From: Rahnella aquatilis CIP 78.65 = ATCC 33071
Lineage (GTDB): Bacteria; Pseudomonadota; Gammaproteobacteria; Enterobacterales; Enterobacteriaceae
DNA: 64,000 nt
NCBI RefSeq assembly: GCF_000241955.1
Contig: NC_016818.1
Location: forward strand, 3,472,001-3,536,000
Direction: 5' to 3'
In this document: in pieces, positions 8,813 to 18,672 of the stretch
Layout of the letters: each line of letters begins with the position of its first letter
Numbering within the stretch: position 1 is the stretch's first letter
Notes under the pieces: model-generated
What the model was told of the DNA's origin: nothing
Seen by the model: only the letters and a program-made list of their open reading frames with translations
The model's database searches: none
Program-made: the position numbers and the translations under genes

Positions 8813-9318
8813 TTCTTTTGTTCACGTCGCCTGTCCGACAGGCCGTCGTGATCGCCCAATTGCTGCTCCGGCACGTCCCGCCAGCGGTCTTTGCGCGTCG
8901 CTTCATATTCCTGATTCAGCGGATAATAAATGCGATTTTCCGGCTTATTGGCCTCGCCGACAACCAGAAGACGCACTTCCTCATCGCTGTTGTTAATGAA
9001 GGTATGACAGATACCGGTACCGTGCGGAAATGCCACGGCATCGCCCGGTTTCAGCGGGTGCAGATGGCCATTAATCCAGGCGTCAGGATGCCCTTCCAGC
9101 ACGTACACAAACTCATCTTCTGCACTTTCCGCGTGGGCGAAACAGGTACGACGCCCCGGTAACAAACGTTCGTGATGAATACCAATTTTCGTCAGGCCAA
9201 GCGCTCTGCCGAGCGGTGCGCCAATCGACATCAGTTCATCATCACCGGGATAATTGCCGTCGTCAGGACCTTCGAGCTCGGTCCAGTGTCGGATAAAGTC
9301 AGGTCTTCCCTTGCTCAT
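8797..9318 (-). CDS. Cupin-domain protein
   Basis: A protein of 173 residues. The central part carries both cupin motifs: a GRRTCFAHAESAEDEFVYVLEG metal-site region and a PGDAVAFPHGTGICHTFIN motif with the second histidine. A charged tail (DRRREQKKK) follows. Single-domain cupins bind a metal and act as dioxygenases, isomerases or sensors; the substrate is not evident. The start at 9318 (MSKGRPDF) is chosen for its CGGAGA ribosome-binding site over a codon six residues earlier. A small lipoprotein gene begins just upstream on the same strand. Confidence 0.8.
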   Translation of the reverse strand: MSKGRPDFIRHWTELEGPDDGNYPGDDELMSIGAPLGRALGLTKIGIHHERLLPGRRTCFAHAESAEDEFVYVLEGHPDAWINGHLHPLKPGDAVAFPHGTGICHTFINNSDEEVRLLVVGEANKPENRIYYPLNQEYEATRKDRWRDVPEQQLGDHDGLSDRRREQKKKPVS

Positions 9319-9351
9319 AAAATCTCCGGATAACATTGCCGATAATCAATT

Positions 9352-9705
9352 TTAGTACAATGCCGTTGATGTCTGCTGCATGGAGTATGGGCTTTGCGTC
9401 TGCGTAATATGTTTCGGCAAACAGGCAAATCTTATATGAACCTTCTCACCGTCGTTGCTTTCACCCAGCGTCTGGAATTTGCCGGTACAAAAATCGAAGA
9501 TCTTTTTGTAGGTATCCGCACGACGCTGACGCTCAAGGATTGAAAAGACGGACGTCGTGTAACTCGCTTCACCCTGCGTAAACGAAGGATCAAAATTGGC
9601 CGGGCGATAGGTTGCATCGCCAACCGGTTTATCGATAGAGGAACAGCCTGCCAGCAAACCCGCGACGACGGCCGCGGCAACCCATATTATGGTGATATTT
9701 TTCAT
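9352..9705 (-). CDS. Predicted small lipoprotein of unknown function
   Basis: A protein of 117 residues. The signal sequence ends in a lipobox (LLAGC, lipidated Cys21) followed by SS, which by the +2 rule favours sorting to the outer membrane. The mature part (~95 residues) is hydrophilic with two further cysteines (DFCTG, FACLP) that could form a disulfide in the periplasm. I do not recognise the family. It is followed by the cupin gene on the same strand after 33 bases. Confidence 0.75.
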   Translation of the reverse strand: MKNITIIWVAAAVVAGLLAGCSSIDKPVGDATYRPANFDPSFTQGEASYTTSVFSILERQRRADTYKKIFDFCTGKFQTLGESNDGEKVHIRFACLPKHITQTQSPYSMQQTSTALY

Positions 9706-9731
9706 GACTCATCCCGAAAACGTTAACGTTA

Positions 9732-10808
9732 TTAGTGTAGCTGAGCAGAAGCATCCGTCCTGCTCACACTGCCAATACTATTCTTGCCATTGTGTTTCAC
9801 ATTCACCAATGCCCGTTCGGCAGCCGCCAGCCACTGGTTATAATCATCATGATTGCGGGATATCGCCACGCCGATACTCAGCGAACACTGAAAACCGGAA
9901 TCCTGCGATAAACGGATTTCTGAGGTTTTCAGCAATAACCGGTACCCCACGGCATACGCTTCTTCTTCGGAAACGCCCGGCAGGATCACCACAAATTCAT
10001 CGCCCCCCAGAATAGCCGGAAAATCGTTTTGCCCGGTTTCCTGCCGTAAAATCGCTGATACCGAGCGCAGCACATAATCCCCCGCTTCACGCCCGAACAA
10101 ATCATTCACCATTTTCAGATCATCGACGCCCAGTACCATCAGGCAGGATAAATCATGTTTTGCGCGTTCAAACTCCAGCATCAGCCGCCGGTCGAGTAAC
10201 CGCCGGTTAGGCAAACCAAGAAAAGGATCCATCAGGGCGGCTTTTTCCAGCTCGTGTTGTTTATCCCGCAGCTTTCTGGAAATGGAATAATTCGCTGCAC
10301 TGAAAGCAATAATATAAAGCGTGGAAAGCGGCAACGTCAGCCATAACGTCCTGTCGGTGACGGTGAAATAAAACGTCATTCCCGACAACGGCCAGCACAC
10401 GATAAAACCGGCGCAATAAAACAGCGCGGCGCGGCGCAGCAATTGCCAGCCACCGGCGGAAAAGCGGTCAGCGATGAGAATAGCCGTAATAATGGCCGAG
10501 GGCAGCGGACAAACGCCCATCAGCGCCACCCAGGCTCCCCCCGCGATGGCATCAAATGCCAGGTTTCTGAATTCCGCCTGATTAGGATGACGGGAGCGAT
10601 GCGCAATCAGCATGGCGACATGCGGCCAGACAAAGGCATTCAGCGCCAGCAGGCTGATGGGGATCCAGGAAGCATGACGTTCAAGAAGAACAGAAAACAC
10701 AGGAAAAAAGCAGAGAAAAGTGCCAAGCATCCTCATTAAGTACATTCGCCGTAAGAAGCGCCCTGAGCGCTCACGGACGAGACTTTCACCTGAAGAATAA
10801 TATGGCAT
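9732..10808 (-). CDS. MASE2-GGDEF diguanylate cyclase, DgcC/AdrA-like
   Basis: A protein of 358 residues. Residues ~20-185 are a multi-span membrane sensor of the MASE2 type (RNLAFDAIAGGAWVALMGV and neighbours). A GGDEF domain follows with an intact GGDEF signature at 268-272 and the metal/guanine residues in GVDDLKMVNDLFGREAGD. It should make cyclic di-GMP from two GTP at the inner membrane, as E. coli DgcC does to activate cellulose. The RxxD product-inhibition site expected just before GGDEF is replaced by GQND, so allosteric feedback is probably absent. Calling it the dgcC orthologue is inference. Confidence 0.85.
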   Translation of the reverse strand: MPYYSSGESLVRERSGRFLRRMYLMRMLGTFLCFFPVFSVLLERHASWIPISLLALNAFVWPHVAMLIAHRSRHPNQAEFRNLAFDAIAGGAWVALMGVCPLPSAIITAILIADRFSAGGWQLLRRAALFYCAGFIVCWPLSGMTFYFTVTDRTLWLTLPLSTLYIIAFSAANYSISRKLRDKQHELEKAALMDPFLGLPNRRLLDRRLMLEFERAKHDLSCLMVLGVDDLKMVNDLFGREAGDYVLRSVSAILRQETGQNDFPAILGGDEFVVILPGVSEEEAYAVGYRLLLKTSEIRLSQDSGFQCSLSIGVAISRNHDDYNQWLAAAERALVNVKHNGKNSIGSVSRTDASAQLH

Positions 10809-11079
10809 ACGGGAAACGGCTCTTGAGTTAGTGTTTTATTTATATTAGTCGAGTTACTTATCTCAGAGCTACTGAAAGCGGTGATTTTAATGCGCCGAAC
10901 AACGGGGTTTTTTAGGGTTAAATAAGACAGGTTAATCGTTAACCAGAGAATTTAGGATAAAAATTCACAAAAGCAGAAATAACGTATTGATTTTATGCAT
11001 TCATAATATTGCCGAAAAAAAGGCGGCTTTTACACCACCTTTGGCGCAAAGGTTTTATACATTCTACGGGGACGGGCAA

Positions 11080-11487
11080 TTACTTACCGTACTGAGCGTC
11101 AGTCACCTTTTCCATCCACTCAACCGGGCTGCCATTCAGGGATTCAGCAATCGCAATGTGTGTCATGGCATTCTCGGGCGTAGCGCCATGCCAGTGTTTG
11201 ATACCCTGCGGGATCCATACGATATCGCCGATATTCATGTCGCGGATTTCGCCGCCCTCTTCCTGCAACCAGCCACGGCCTTGCGTGATGATCAGCGTCT
11301 GGCCCAGCGGATGGGTGTGCCAGGCGGTGCGTGCGCCCGGTTCAAAGGTCACTGTCGCGCCGCCGACACGGGCGGATTCAGTGCCGCTGAACGGCGAGTC
11401 GATGCGCACCTTACCGGTGAAGTAATTTTCCGGGCCGTTTTGTGAAGGTACGGAACCACTTTTGGTAATTTTCATTTTATCAGTCAT
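11080..11487 (-). CDS. Cupin-domain protein divergent from a LysR gene
   Basis: A protein of 135 residues with a cupin core: [22 protein letters not shown] gives two metal-binding histidines, and [19 protein letters not shown] gives the second motif. It resembles small cupins related to hydroxynitrile lyases and carboxymuconolactone decarboxylase-associated cupins. The start at 11487 (MTDKMK) has a GGAGA ribosome-binding site, whereas an upstream in-frame codon has none. The divergent LysR regulator 171 bases away is its most likely controller. Confidence 0.8.
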   Translation of the reverse strand: MTDKMKITKSGSVPSQNGPENYFTGKVRIDSPFSGTESARVGGATVTFEPGARTAWHTHPLGQTLIITQGRGWLQEEGGEIRDMNIGDIVWIPQGIKHWHGATPENAMTHIAIAESLNGSPVEWMEKVTDAQYGK

Positions 11488-11631
11488 TTCATTCTCCGCT
11501 TCGGCAAAGGCTGCCGGAAAGTTCGTCATGTGATAAACAATAGCGCCGTTCGTTTATGGCGACCAGAGGGCAAAATATGAAAGGAGCTATGAGATAAATT
11601 CATAAATTGGTTGCTGACGTTATAATAATGA

Positions 11632-12552
<921 letters not shown>

Positions 12553-12688
12553 TCGCACCGATCATTATTTAATCAAAACACACGAAAAGAGTGTTGATAC
12601 TTATTTCATGAAGATAATTAATTGATTTTATTTAAGTTGTGTCTCATCCTGTCCGCACTTTAAGAAATATTGTACTTTTTGCATTTGC

Positions 12689-12712
12689 AGCCCGCCTGGA
12701 GCGGGCTTTTTT
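12689..12712 (+). terminator. Intrinsic terminator after the LysR region
   Basis: AGCCCGC-CTGGA-GCGGGCT followed by six Ts, about 140 bases past the lysR-type stop. Confidence 0.85.
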
Positions 12713-12738
12713 ATGTCTGAAAGACTGTCAGGTATAAA

Positions 12739-13293
12739 TTACGTCAGCTTGCGTACCACCCGGCAGGGATTTCCACAGGCGACAACGCCCGCCGGCACGG
12801 GTCGCGTGACGACACTTCCGGCGCCAATCGTGCAGCCATCGCCGAGGGTCACGCCGGGCAATATCACGCATCCGCCGCCAACCCACACATCGTTACCCAG
12901 CCTCACCGGCCGGGCGCTGCCAATATGTTCGCGACGTAAATCAATATCCAGCGGATGCTGCGCGGTATAAATTTGCACGTCAGGGCCGATAAAAACGTTA
13001 TTCCCTATTGTAACCGGCGCGCAGTCGAGTAATACAAAATTAAAATTGATGAATACATTATTCCCGATCCGGGTATTTATGCCGTAGTCAATGCGCATAC
13101 CTTTTTCAAAATGGACATTGCTGCCCACTTCCCCAAATATTTCCCTGATCAGGGCATCTTTCTCCGCCGTCTGACGGGCGCCGAGCGCATTAAATGCGTC
13201 CACTTTATCGCGGGTCTGATAACGAATTTCACGTAATTCGTCATCATTAATATGGTAATCCAGCCCGCCCGTCATTTTAAGTAAATCGCGCAT
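12739..13293 (-). CDS. Sugar O-acetyltransferase, maltose acetyltransferase (Maa) type
   Basis: A protein of 184 residues, the usual Maa length. An N-terminal helical region (DRD-like DKVDAFNAL) is followed by a left-handed beta-helix of hexapeptide repeats (GNNVFIGPDVQIYT, GNDVWVGGGCVILPGVTLGDGCTIGAGSVV). His in YTAQHP is the expected catalytic base. The family acetylates sugars from acetyl-CoA. The start at 13293 (MRDLLK) has AGGGAG six bases upstream; an earlier GTG has none. It lies directly downstream of araE on the same strand, about 50 bases away, so co-transcription is likely. Confidence 0.85.
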   Translation of the reverse strand: MRDLLKMTGGLDYHINDDELREIRYQTRDKVDAFNALGARQTAEKDALIREIFGEVGSNVHFEKGMRIDYGINTRIGNNVFINFNFVLLDCAPVTIGNNVFIGPDVQIYTAQHPLDIDLRREHIGSARPVRLGNDVWVGGGCVILPGVTLGDGCTIGAGSVVTRPVPAGVVACGNPCRVVRKLT

Positions 13294-13341
13294 CAACTGC
13301 TCCCTGACAATGTTCACATCCGCAATGAATGGCCGGGATAT

Positions 13342-14757
13342 TTACTGCCCGATATCGCGCAGTTTTTTCCCGGACATGAGATTTCTTTCAATTTGCTCCA
13401 GCGTGACGTTTTTCGTTTCCGGTATCAGGATAAAAGTGATCACCACAAACACCACGTTCAGCGCGGTGTACAGCCAGAATGTCCCTGCCGCACCGATATT
13501 GTCCATAAGCGTCAGGAAAGTAGCGCCGATAATCATGTTCGAAATCCAGTTGGTGGTCGTCGAACAGGTGATACCAAAATCACGACTTTTCAGCGGCTGT
13601 ATTTCAGAACACAGGATCCACACCACCGGTGCAGCACTCATGGCGTAACCGGCAATGCACATCATGGTCATACCGACCGACAGCCAGGAAAGTGCTGCAC
13701 CGGCCGTGCCCTGATTGAACTGCTGAAGGCAATATCCCAGCACCAGCGTGCCGAGCGCAATCACGCTAAAGCCAATTTTCAGTGCCGGTTTGCGTCCGGC
13801 CTTATCGACCATGCCGATGGCAATAAACGTCGCAAGCACGAACGTCAGCCCAACAATAATGGTGGCGATCATCTGCTGGCGTGTACTGGTAAATCCCGCT
13901 AGGTTAAAAATCTTCGGCGCGTAATACATGATGATATTCATGCCGGTAAACTGCTGCATTGCCTGCAACAACATGCCTAAACCGACGGCGCGGCGCACGT
14001 TGCTGTTGGCTTTAAACAATTCCCATCCGCCCTGTTTCAGTTTAAGACTTTCACGGATTTCATTCAGTTCCTGGCGGGCTTTTTCCGAGGTATCGCGCAG
14101 CATTCTCAGCACACGCTCGGCCTCAATATGCTGTCCTTTGGCCGCCAGCCAGCGCGGGCTGTTTGGTAAAAAACACACCGCAATCATCAGCACAAACGCC
14201 GGGATAGCCAGCACGCCCAGCATCGCGCGCCAGTCACCGCTGCTGCTGAAGGCGGTATCGGAAAGGAAGGCCAGCAAAATGCCGAGCGTCACCATCAGCT
14301 GATACATGGCAATCATCTTGCCGCGAATGGTTTCTGACGCCATTTCAGACAGATACAACGGCGCGGTGTAGGAGGCAATGCCGACAGCAAAGCCGAGGAT
14401 CAGGCGCGACATCATCAGAATTTCGACGCTGGAAGCGAAAGCCGAGCCAAGGGAACCGAGAATAAACAGCAGTGCCGCCGCCATCAGGCTGTATTTGCGT
14501 CCCAGCCGGAAAGAGAGCCAGCCATTGGCCAGTGCACCGAACGCCGCGCCAAGCATCATGATGCTGACAACCCATTCCTGCTGACGACTGCTCAGCACAA
14601 AATGCTCGGTAATAAAGGGAAGCGCACCAGAAATCACACCAATATCGAGGCCGAATAACAGCCCCGCCATCGCCGCCGCAAAAGACACAAACAGGTTCAT
14701 CACTTTGGTGTTTTTGAGCGAACTTTCAGTCAGTTTAACCACATCAGATGACGACAT
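13342..14757 (-). CDS. araE: Arabinose:proton symporter AraE
   Basis: A protein of 471 residues, a 12-span sugar-porter MFS member closely matching E. coli AraE. It has the [18 protein letters not shown] start, [15 protein letters not shown] loop, [19 protein letters not shown] sugar-binding helix, [11 protein letters not shown] and [12 protein letters not shown] signatures. It imports L-arabinose with protons across the inner membrane. The start at 14757 has CGGAGA upstream. No araBAD or araC genes are nearby, as in E. coli where araE is a separate unit. A CRP site upstream indicates catabolite control; AraC sites were not identified. Confidence 0.92.
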   Translation of the reverse strand: MSSSDVVKLTESSLKNTKVMNLFVSFAAAMAGLLFGLDIGVISGALPFITEHFVLSSRQQEWVVSIMMLGAAFGALANGWLSFRLGRKYSLMAAALLFILGSLGSAFASSVEILMMSRLILGFAVGIASYTAPLYLSEMASETIRGKMIAMYQLMVTLGILLAFLSDTAFSSSGDWRAMLGVLAIPAFVLMIAVCFLPNSPRWLAAKGQHIEAERVLRMLRDTSEKARQELNEIRESLKLKQGGWELFKANSNVRRAVGLGMLLQAMQQFTGMNIIMYYAPKIFNLAGFTSTRQQMIATIIVGLTFVLATFIAIGMVDKAGRKPALKIGFSVIALGTLVLGYCLQQFNQGTAGAALSWLSVGMTMMCIAGYAMSAAPVVWILCSEIQPLKSRDFGITCSTTTNWISNMIIGATFLTLMDNIGAAGTFWLYTALNVVFVVITFILIPETKNVTLEQIERNLMSGKKLRDIGQ

Positions 14758-14893
14758 TTTTTTCTCCGGAAAGGGGGAATACAGCAACGGACATCAGAAA
14801 AAAATCATTCAGCCATTACGATAAGCACAAGTGCCCGGTGGGGTGAGAGCAGGAAAGGCACATATATACACAATCGTGCTGCACCGGACTTTC

Positions 14894-14909
14894 TGTGATC
14901 GGGATCACT
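14894..14909. promoter_or_regulatory. CRP-binding site upstream of araE
   Basis: TGTGATCGGGATCACT fits the TGTGA-N6-TCACA consensus with one change in the outer half. It lies about 140 bases before the araE start, plausible for cAMP-CRP activation of a sugar transporter. Confidence 0.75.
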
Positions 14910-15014
14910 GGGGAGAAGATGGCGGCGATATGGTGCAGGGGAATAAAAGTCAGGCAGAACCGATCCTTGCGAGACATCTTCCAAATCTGAATACAACTCC
15001 CTGTAAATGCATCC

Positions 15015-15206
15015 AGCCTGTTTCTTTGTTCCGGCAGCAGGAATAAAGTTTCCCCGCTGCGGCAAAATCCGCAGCCGGAAGGTATCCCGCAGGTCAGCGC
15101 CTATCTGAAGGCGACCGCACATTTATTACCCGTATTGTTTGAGCTGAGTGAACGGGCGAATGACAGGTTAGGGAAAGCGGGAAAAGTAACTGCCGCGATT
15201 AACTGA
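15015..15206 (+). pseudogene. Possible coding relic without start codon
   Basis: In the araE-DUF2461 interval (14758-15379, otherwise only the CRP site) one plus-strand frame is open for over 60 codons and ends at TGA 15204. Its composition is protein-like (VSAYLKATAHLLPVLFELSE, then RANDRLGKAGK), but no ATG or convincing ribosome-binding site precedes it. I do not recognise the family. It may be the 3' end of a decayed gene or chance. Confidence 0.25.
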
Positions 15207-15379
15207 CAGGTCTCTGACATGAAAAAGGCCCGTCGAACTCATCTGGCGGGCTTGAGAGCGCCCTGCTCCCCACATCGTTTAATCATGAAAATTTTTTACT
15301 TTTCAGTTTGCACTGAATGGGTTCAGGCGTCAGGATTTACCCTGATTCTCCCATTAGCAGTAAGAAAGGTTCATTGATA

Positions 15380-16093
15380 ATGACGACTCAGACACCTGGA
15401 AAGACGGTTGCGGCAGGAACAATTTTTAGTCCGGCCGGTCTGCAATTTCTGAATAAACTCGCACAAAACAACTCCCGCGACTGGTTTAAGGCTAATCAGG
15501 ATGAATACGAAAATACGTTGAGAACGCCTGCACTGCGCTTTATCGAGCAAATGCAGCCAGAGATTATTGCCATTTCTCCGAGACTGACTGCCGTCGCGAA
15601 AAAAGTGGGGGGCAGCCTGATGCGCCCGCAGCGCGACAGCCGGTTCAGCAAAGATAAAACGCCGTATAAAACCAATGTCGGCATTCAGTTTCGTCATTTT
15701 CAGGGCAAAGATGTGCACGCGCCCGGCCTCTATCTGCACATCGCCGAAGACGGTTGTTTTATTGCGGCAGGGATCTGGCATCCGGAATCAAAAGCGTTAA
15801 ACGCGATTCGCGCCTGTATTGATGAGAACCCGAATGCCTATCAGAAAGCGCTCAAGACATTGCACGATAACGGGTTTGTGATGGATGGCGACAGTCTGAG
15901 TCGTCCGCCCAGAGGCTTCGACAAAAACCACCCGCTGTTAGCTGAATTAAAACGCAAAGATTTTATCGCGCTTAAACACATCGCCTTTGAGGATCTGTGC
16001 AGGCCAGATGTCATCGATTTTTGCGCCGCGCAGTTCAGACATTGCGCGCCGTTGATGGCTTACCTGTGTTTTGCACTTGAGCTGGATTTCTGA
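15380..16093 (+). CDS. DUF2461 domain-containing protein
   Basis: A protein of 237 residues matching DUF2461 (TIGR02453): FSPAGLQFLNKLAQNNSRDWFKAN at the N terminus, the RPQRDSRFSKDKTPYKTNVGIQF core, then YLHIAEDGCFIAAGIWHPES. The family is widespread in bacteria and fungi, with no established biochemical role. The start at 15380 (MTTQTP) follows AAGAAAGG; the frame extends 21 codons further up without a site. It is not obviously in an operon. Confidence 0.85.
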   Translation: MTTQTPGKTVAAGTIFSPAGLQFLNKLAQNNSRDWFKANQDEYENTLRTPALRFIEQMQPEIIAISPRLTAVAKKVGGSLMRPQRDSRFSKDKTPYKTNVGIQFRHFQGKDVHAPGLYLHIAEDGCFIAAGIWHPESKALNAIRACIDENPNAYQKALKTLHDNGFVMDGDSLSRPPRGFDKNHPLLAELKRKDFIALKHIAFEDLCRPDVIDFCAAQFRHCAPLMAYLCFALELDF

Positions 16094-16153
16094 AGCAGAC
16101 GAGACGGCGGGTTCCCCTGCCCGGTGAAGTGCGATGTGAAGAGCGATGTATTC

Positions 16154-16182
16154 TTGACACCTGAAAAAGCCAAAATTATATT
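16154..16182 (+). promoter_or_regulatory. Near-consensus sigma-70 promoter
   Basis: TTGACA, a 17-base spacer, then TATATT. A perfect 12-bp palindrome (CTGTCATGACAG, 16187-16198) covers the expected transcription start and could be an operator. No coding sequence follows directly on this strand. Confidence 0.5.
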
Positions 16183-16188
16183 TTCACT

Positions 16189-16322
16189 GTCATGACAGCA
16201 ACCGGCCAGAGGCCTCGTGGTTGAATGCGCTGGCCGGTTTGCTAAATCCCTTTCCCCTGACAGTATTCATGCTGTGGCACTCAGGGCTGTGATGTTTTAA
16301 TCATTTTAACCCGGCTACCGGG
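16189..16322 (+). ncRNA. Candidate structured non-coding transcript
   Basis: Downstream of the promoter at 16154 the sequence can form three stem-loops. They are AACCGGCCAG/CTGGCCGGTT (16200-16239), CCCTGA/TCAGGG (16255-16286) and CCCGG/CCGGG (16310-16322). None is followed by a clear T-run, so the 3' end is not defined. A small RNA is one reading; a mere intergenic repeat is the other. Confidence 0.3.
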
Positions 16323-16346
16323 CCAGGCATGGGTGCCTGTCACCGA

Positions 16347-16544
16347 CTACTCTCTAAGACCTTCTATCGCCTGACACAATGCATCATTAGGCTTACCTGT
16401 TATTGTCACAGCTGATTGTTGAACACGCTCTAAACGACTGGCAATTCTAGAGCGACTTATCTCTTCCCCATTCTGAGCAAGCATAAAGCAACATTCACCT
16501 ACCATCCTGCACGCTTCTTCAAAAACTGGATTCAAAATCTCCAT
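16347..16544 (-). CDS. YmgB/AriR-like small biofilm/stress regulator (putative)
   Basis: A protein of 65 residues with no signal or membrane span, preceded by an ideal GGAGG ribosome-binding site four bases from the ATG. The pattern FEEACRMVGECCFMLAQNGEEISR, then SRIASRLERV resembles the helical YmgB/AriR/YcgZ family. These are small dimeric proteins linked to acid resistance and biofilm control through the BluR pathway in E. coli. The match is by remembered pattern, so the family call is moderate. Confidence 0.6.
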   Translation of the reverse strand: MEILNPVFEEACRMVGECCFMLAQNGEEISRSRIASRLERVQQSAVTITGKPNDALCQAIEGLRE

Positions 16545-16560
16545 AAAACCTCCAAACGGC

Positions 16561-17057
16561 CTTAAAAAACCCCCGTAGAGTAGCTGAAGATCCCAGGAAA
16601 AATTTTTCCATTAGAAAAATTAACAGTCGTCTCTGAATTCACATCAAAAGGGGTTTTAGCTGATAACAGGTCACAGCGTCTGCCAGGCCCGCGCACCATT
16701 TAGCACTGACGAAAGTCTGCCTGACAGAGGCCCTTTTTTGACAAAAGACAGCGATCACTCTGCCATCAATAAGTATTAACATTCGATGAAGGTTGCGGGA
16801 ATGCGGAAATGTTTGCCCGGCTCTATCCGGCCACAAGTCTTTCCACGGTAAACAACATTGTACCCCAATGCCTTGCTGCCCCCCGCACGCATAAAATCTG
16901 TTCATACATTCAGCACAATTATAAGACATTCTAATTGTTAAGGCGCACAGGTAAAAAAGTTATAGGGATATTGTTTTTGTTAACATATTCTTGCTTTAAA
17001 CACGAAATCGCAATGATAACGCAGGTAAATCACTCGCACAGGGTAAGGATAGAATCT
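16561..17057. other. AT-rich intergenic region without a supportable gene
   Basis: About 500 bases between the AriR-like gene and the acyltransferase gene. A 96-codon minus-strand frame (16639-16929) exists but lacks a ribosome-binding site and protein-like composition. Base composition becomes markedly AT-rich toward the acyltransferase gene. Confidence 0.45.
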
Positions 17058-18023
17058 ATGCTTAAACAACAAAATGACTTGCAATCAACAGATTGGGTTG
17101 ATTGCGCTAAAGGACTGGGCATTCTATCGGTTATAGCCGGTCATGTTTTTACAGGATTGCCTTCTGAAATAATCTATCTTTTCCATATGCCTCTGTTTTT
17201 CTTCATAGGCGGATATTTATTCAAACCAAGAGCAGCGAAGACGTACTTATTCTCAAAGGCAAAAAAACTATTAGTTCCCTATGTCCTGTTCTTACTTTTA
17301 TTCACAATAGCAATGATAGCTTCACGAGTTATAAACAATGATATAAACGCATATGTCATTATAAAAATAATAGCAATGAGTATATATGGAGGAGAATATC
17401 TTACTGGATGGTTGGGCGTATTTTGGTTTATTACAGTATTTTTTATTAGTCAACAGATTCTGAATATACTTGTTTTACACATGGAACAAAAAGTCATCAT
17501 AGCCATTGTTTTCATATCATTGTGCATCTCATACATTGTGGGTAAGTTTGTAAATATGCCATTACCTTTGAACATAGGGGTGGTTTTTTATGCCGTTCCT
17601 GTCATGTATTGTGGACTGATAGCCCGACAATGGAAAAAAAATGTCAATATCATATTTCCTTTAGCAATATCTGCAGTGGGTATATATGTGACAATCGTCC
17701 ATCCAGATATAATGAAATTTAATATGAAGTCTTCTGATTATGGATTGCCATTTTTTAGCCTGCTTGTGTCGCTGGGTATAATCACGCTGATATCTCGCGT
17801 ATCATCTTTTCGATTTGCCCGGAACCCTTTAGTTATTTTTGCAGGAAGAGAATCCATGATGATAATGTACACTCATCAGTTTATACATCTGAGCATTGCA
17901 GTATTCATTTTTAAGAGTGAACTTTGGATTTTTCTTTTCACAGCAGTGATGTCACTTTTAGTTTCGTATGTCATTAGCAGATTAAAAGTTTTAATTTATA
18001 AAGAAAGTAAATCTGTGGCGTAA
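17058..18023 (+). CDS. Acyltransferase-3 family membrane protein (putative O-acyltransferase)
   Basis: A protein of 321 residues with about ten hydrophobic spans. The N-terminal DWVDCAKGLGILSVIAGHV and IYLFHMPLFFFIGGYLF motifs are typical of the acyltransferase-3 (OafA/NodX) family, which O-acetylates lipopolysaccharide, capsule or other surface sugars at the inner membrane. The start at 17058 has an AAGGAT site; the frame runs 41 codons further up without support. Codon use is strongly AT-rich compared with neighbours, suggesting recent acquisition. It sits alone beside tRNA-Arg, so its target glycan is unknown. Confidence 0.8.
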   Translation: MLKQQNDLQSTDWVDCAKGLGILSVIAGHVFTGLPSEIIYLFHMPLFFFIGGYLFKPRAAKTYLFSKAKKLLVPYVLFLLLFTIAMIASRVINNDINAYVIIKIIAMSIYGGEYLTGWLGVFWFITVFFISQQILNILVLHMEQKVIIAIVFISLCISYIVGKFVNMPLPLNIGVVFYAVPVMYCGLIARQWKKNVNIIFPLAISAVGIYVTIVHPDIMKFNMKSSDYGLPFFSLLVSLGIITLISRVSSFRFARNPLVIFAGRESMMIMYTHQFIHLSIAVFIFKSELWIFLFTAVMSLLVSYVISRLKVLIYKESKSVA

Positions 18024-18189
18024 TTTATTCGAGGGAACCGCTTCAACGCGCCGGGGCGGTTTCAGCTTAATACTTCATTTAACGGAGCATGCAAAGCAGA
18101 CAGACGCTATTTTGAGGGTTACTGTCCCCAATCTGTCCCGCTCGCTAATTTCGGCGGGAACGACGGACAGCTAACTGCTTGATTTGAAA

Positions 18190-18266
18190 TGGTACGCCCT
18201 ACAGGGCTCGAACCTGTGACCTACGGCTTAGAAGGCCGTTGCTCTATCCAACTGAGCTAAGGGCGC
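18190..18266 (-). tRNA. argU: tRNA-Arg (anticodon UCU)
   Basis: A 77-base cloverleaf reading GCGCCCTTAGCTCAGTTGGA at the 5' end, anticodon loop CTTCTAA (UCU), TTCGAGC in the T loop and an encoded CCA. The acceptor stem closes with a G1-U72 wobble. It matches E. coli argU in sequence and in position near folD. In E. coli this tRNA is a phage integration site (DLP12). Confidence 0.95.
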
Positions 18267-18374
18267 ATTGCTTGTCCCTTTCGGGAGCGTTGCGGGTTCG
18301 GATTATACGGGCAGACCGGGATGAGTCAATGGCTTTCGAACTCACTGCTTAATGCCTGAACAATTTGCAGATTC

Positions 18375-18552
18375 ACGATCGCCTGCCAGTTCAGCCACCG
18401 GACGTCCGCCGGGTGTGACGGTGCTCCAGGCAACAAACTGTGATTCGCCGTGTTCGCCCATCACATATCCCGTGACGCTTTTCGGATCAACGCCGAAAAC
18501 TTCGCCCACGACACGTTTCATACGCACGGTATCAATTTCCCCGCCACTGTCT
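18375..18552 (-). pseudogene. Fragment of an L-lactate dehydrogenase gene
   Basis: About 58 codons on the minus strand read [20 protein letters not shown], then [22 protein letters not shown] and [14 protein letters not shown]. This corresponds to the central substrate-binding part of NAD-dependent L-lactate or 2-hydroxyacid dehydrogenase, including the catalytic histidine in GEHG. A stop codon precedes the homology and unrelated codons follow it, so both the Rossmann domain and the C terminus are missing. It lies between folD and argU and is presumably left over from deletion or insertion at the tRNA. Confidence 0.75.
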
Positions 18553-18672
18553 CAGGTTAAATTCTCATCCGCAGATAACAAGTTATTCGCATTCAACGCC
18601 TGACAGCGCCCGCCGCTTCTGACAAAATAGGCGCATCCCCCTGCATTTATTAATTGATGGATTTATTCCCTG

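Noticed and set aside
10987..11445. 152-codon plus-strand ORF
   Set aside because: It lies antisense over the cupin gene (11080-11487), which has the motifs and the ribosome-binding site.
14805..15122. 105-codon minus-strand ORF upstream of araE
   Set aside because: It covers the araE promoter and CRP site, with composition unlike a protein.
16639..16929. 96-codon Cys-rich minus-strand ORF
   Set aside because: No ribosome-binding site and no protein-like pattern; likely chance in a non-coding stretch.
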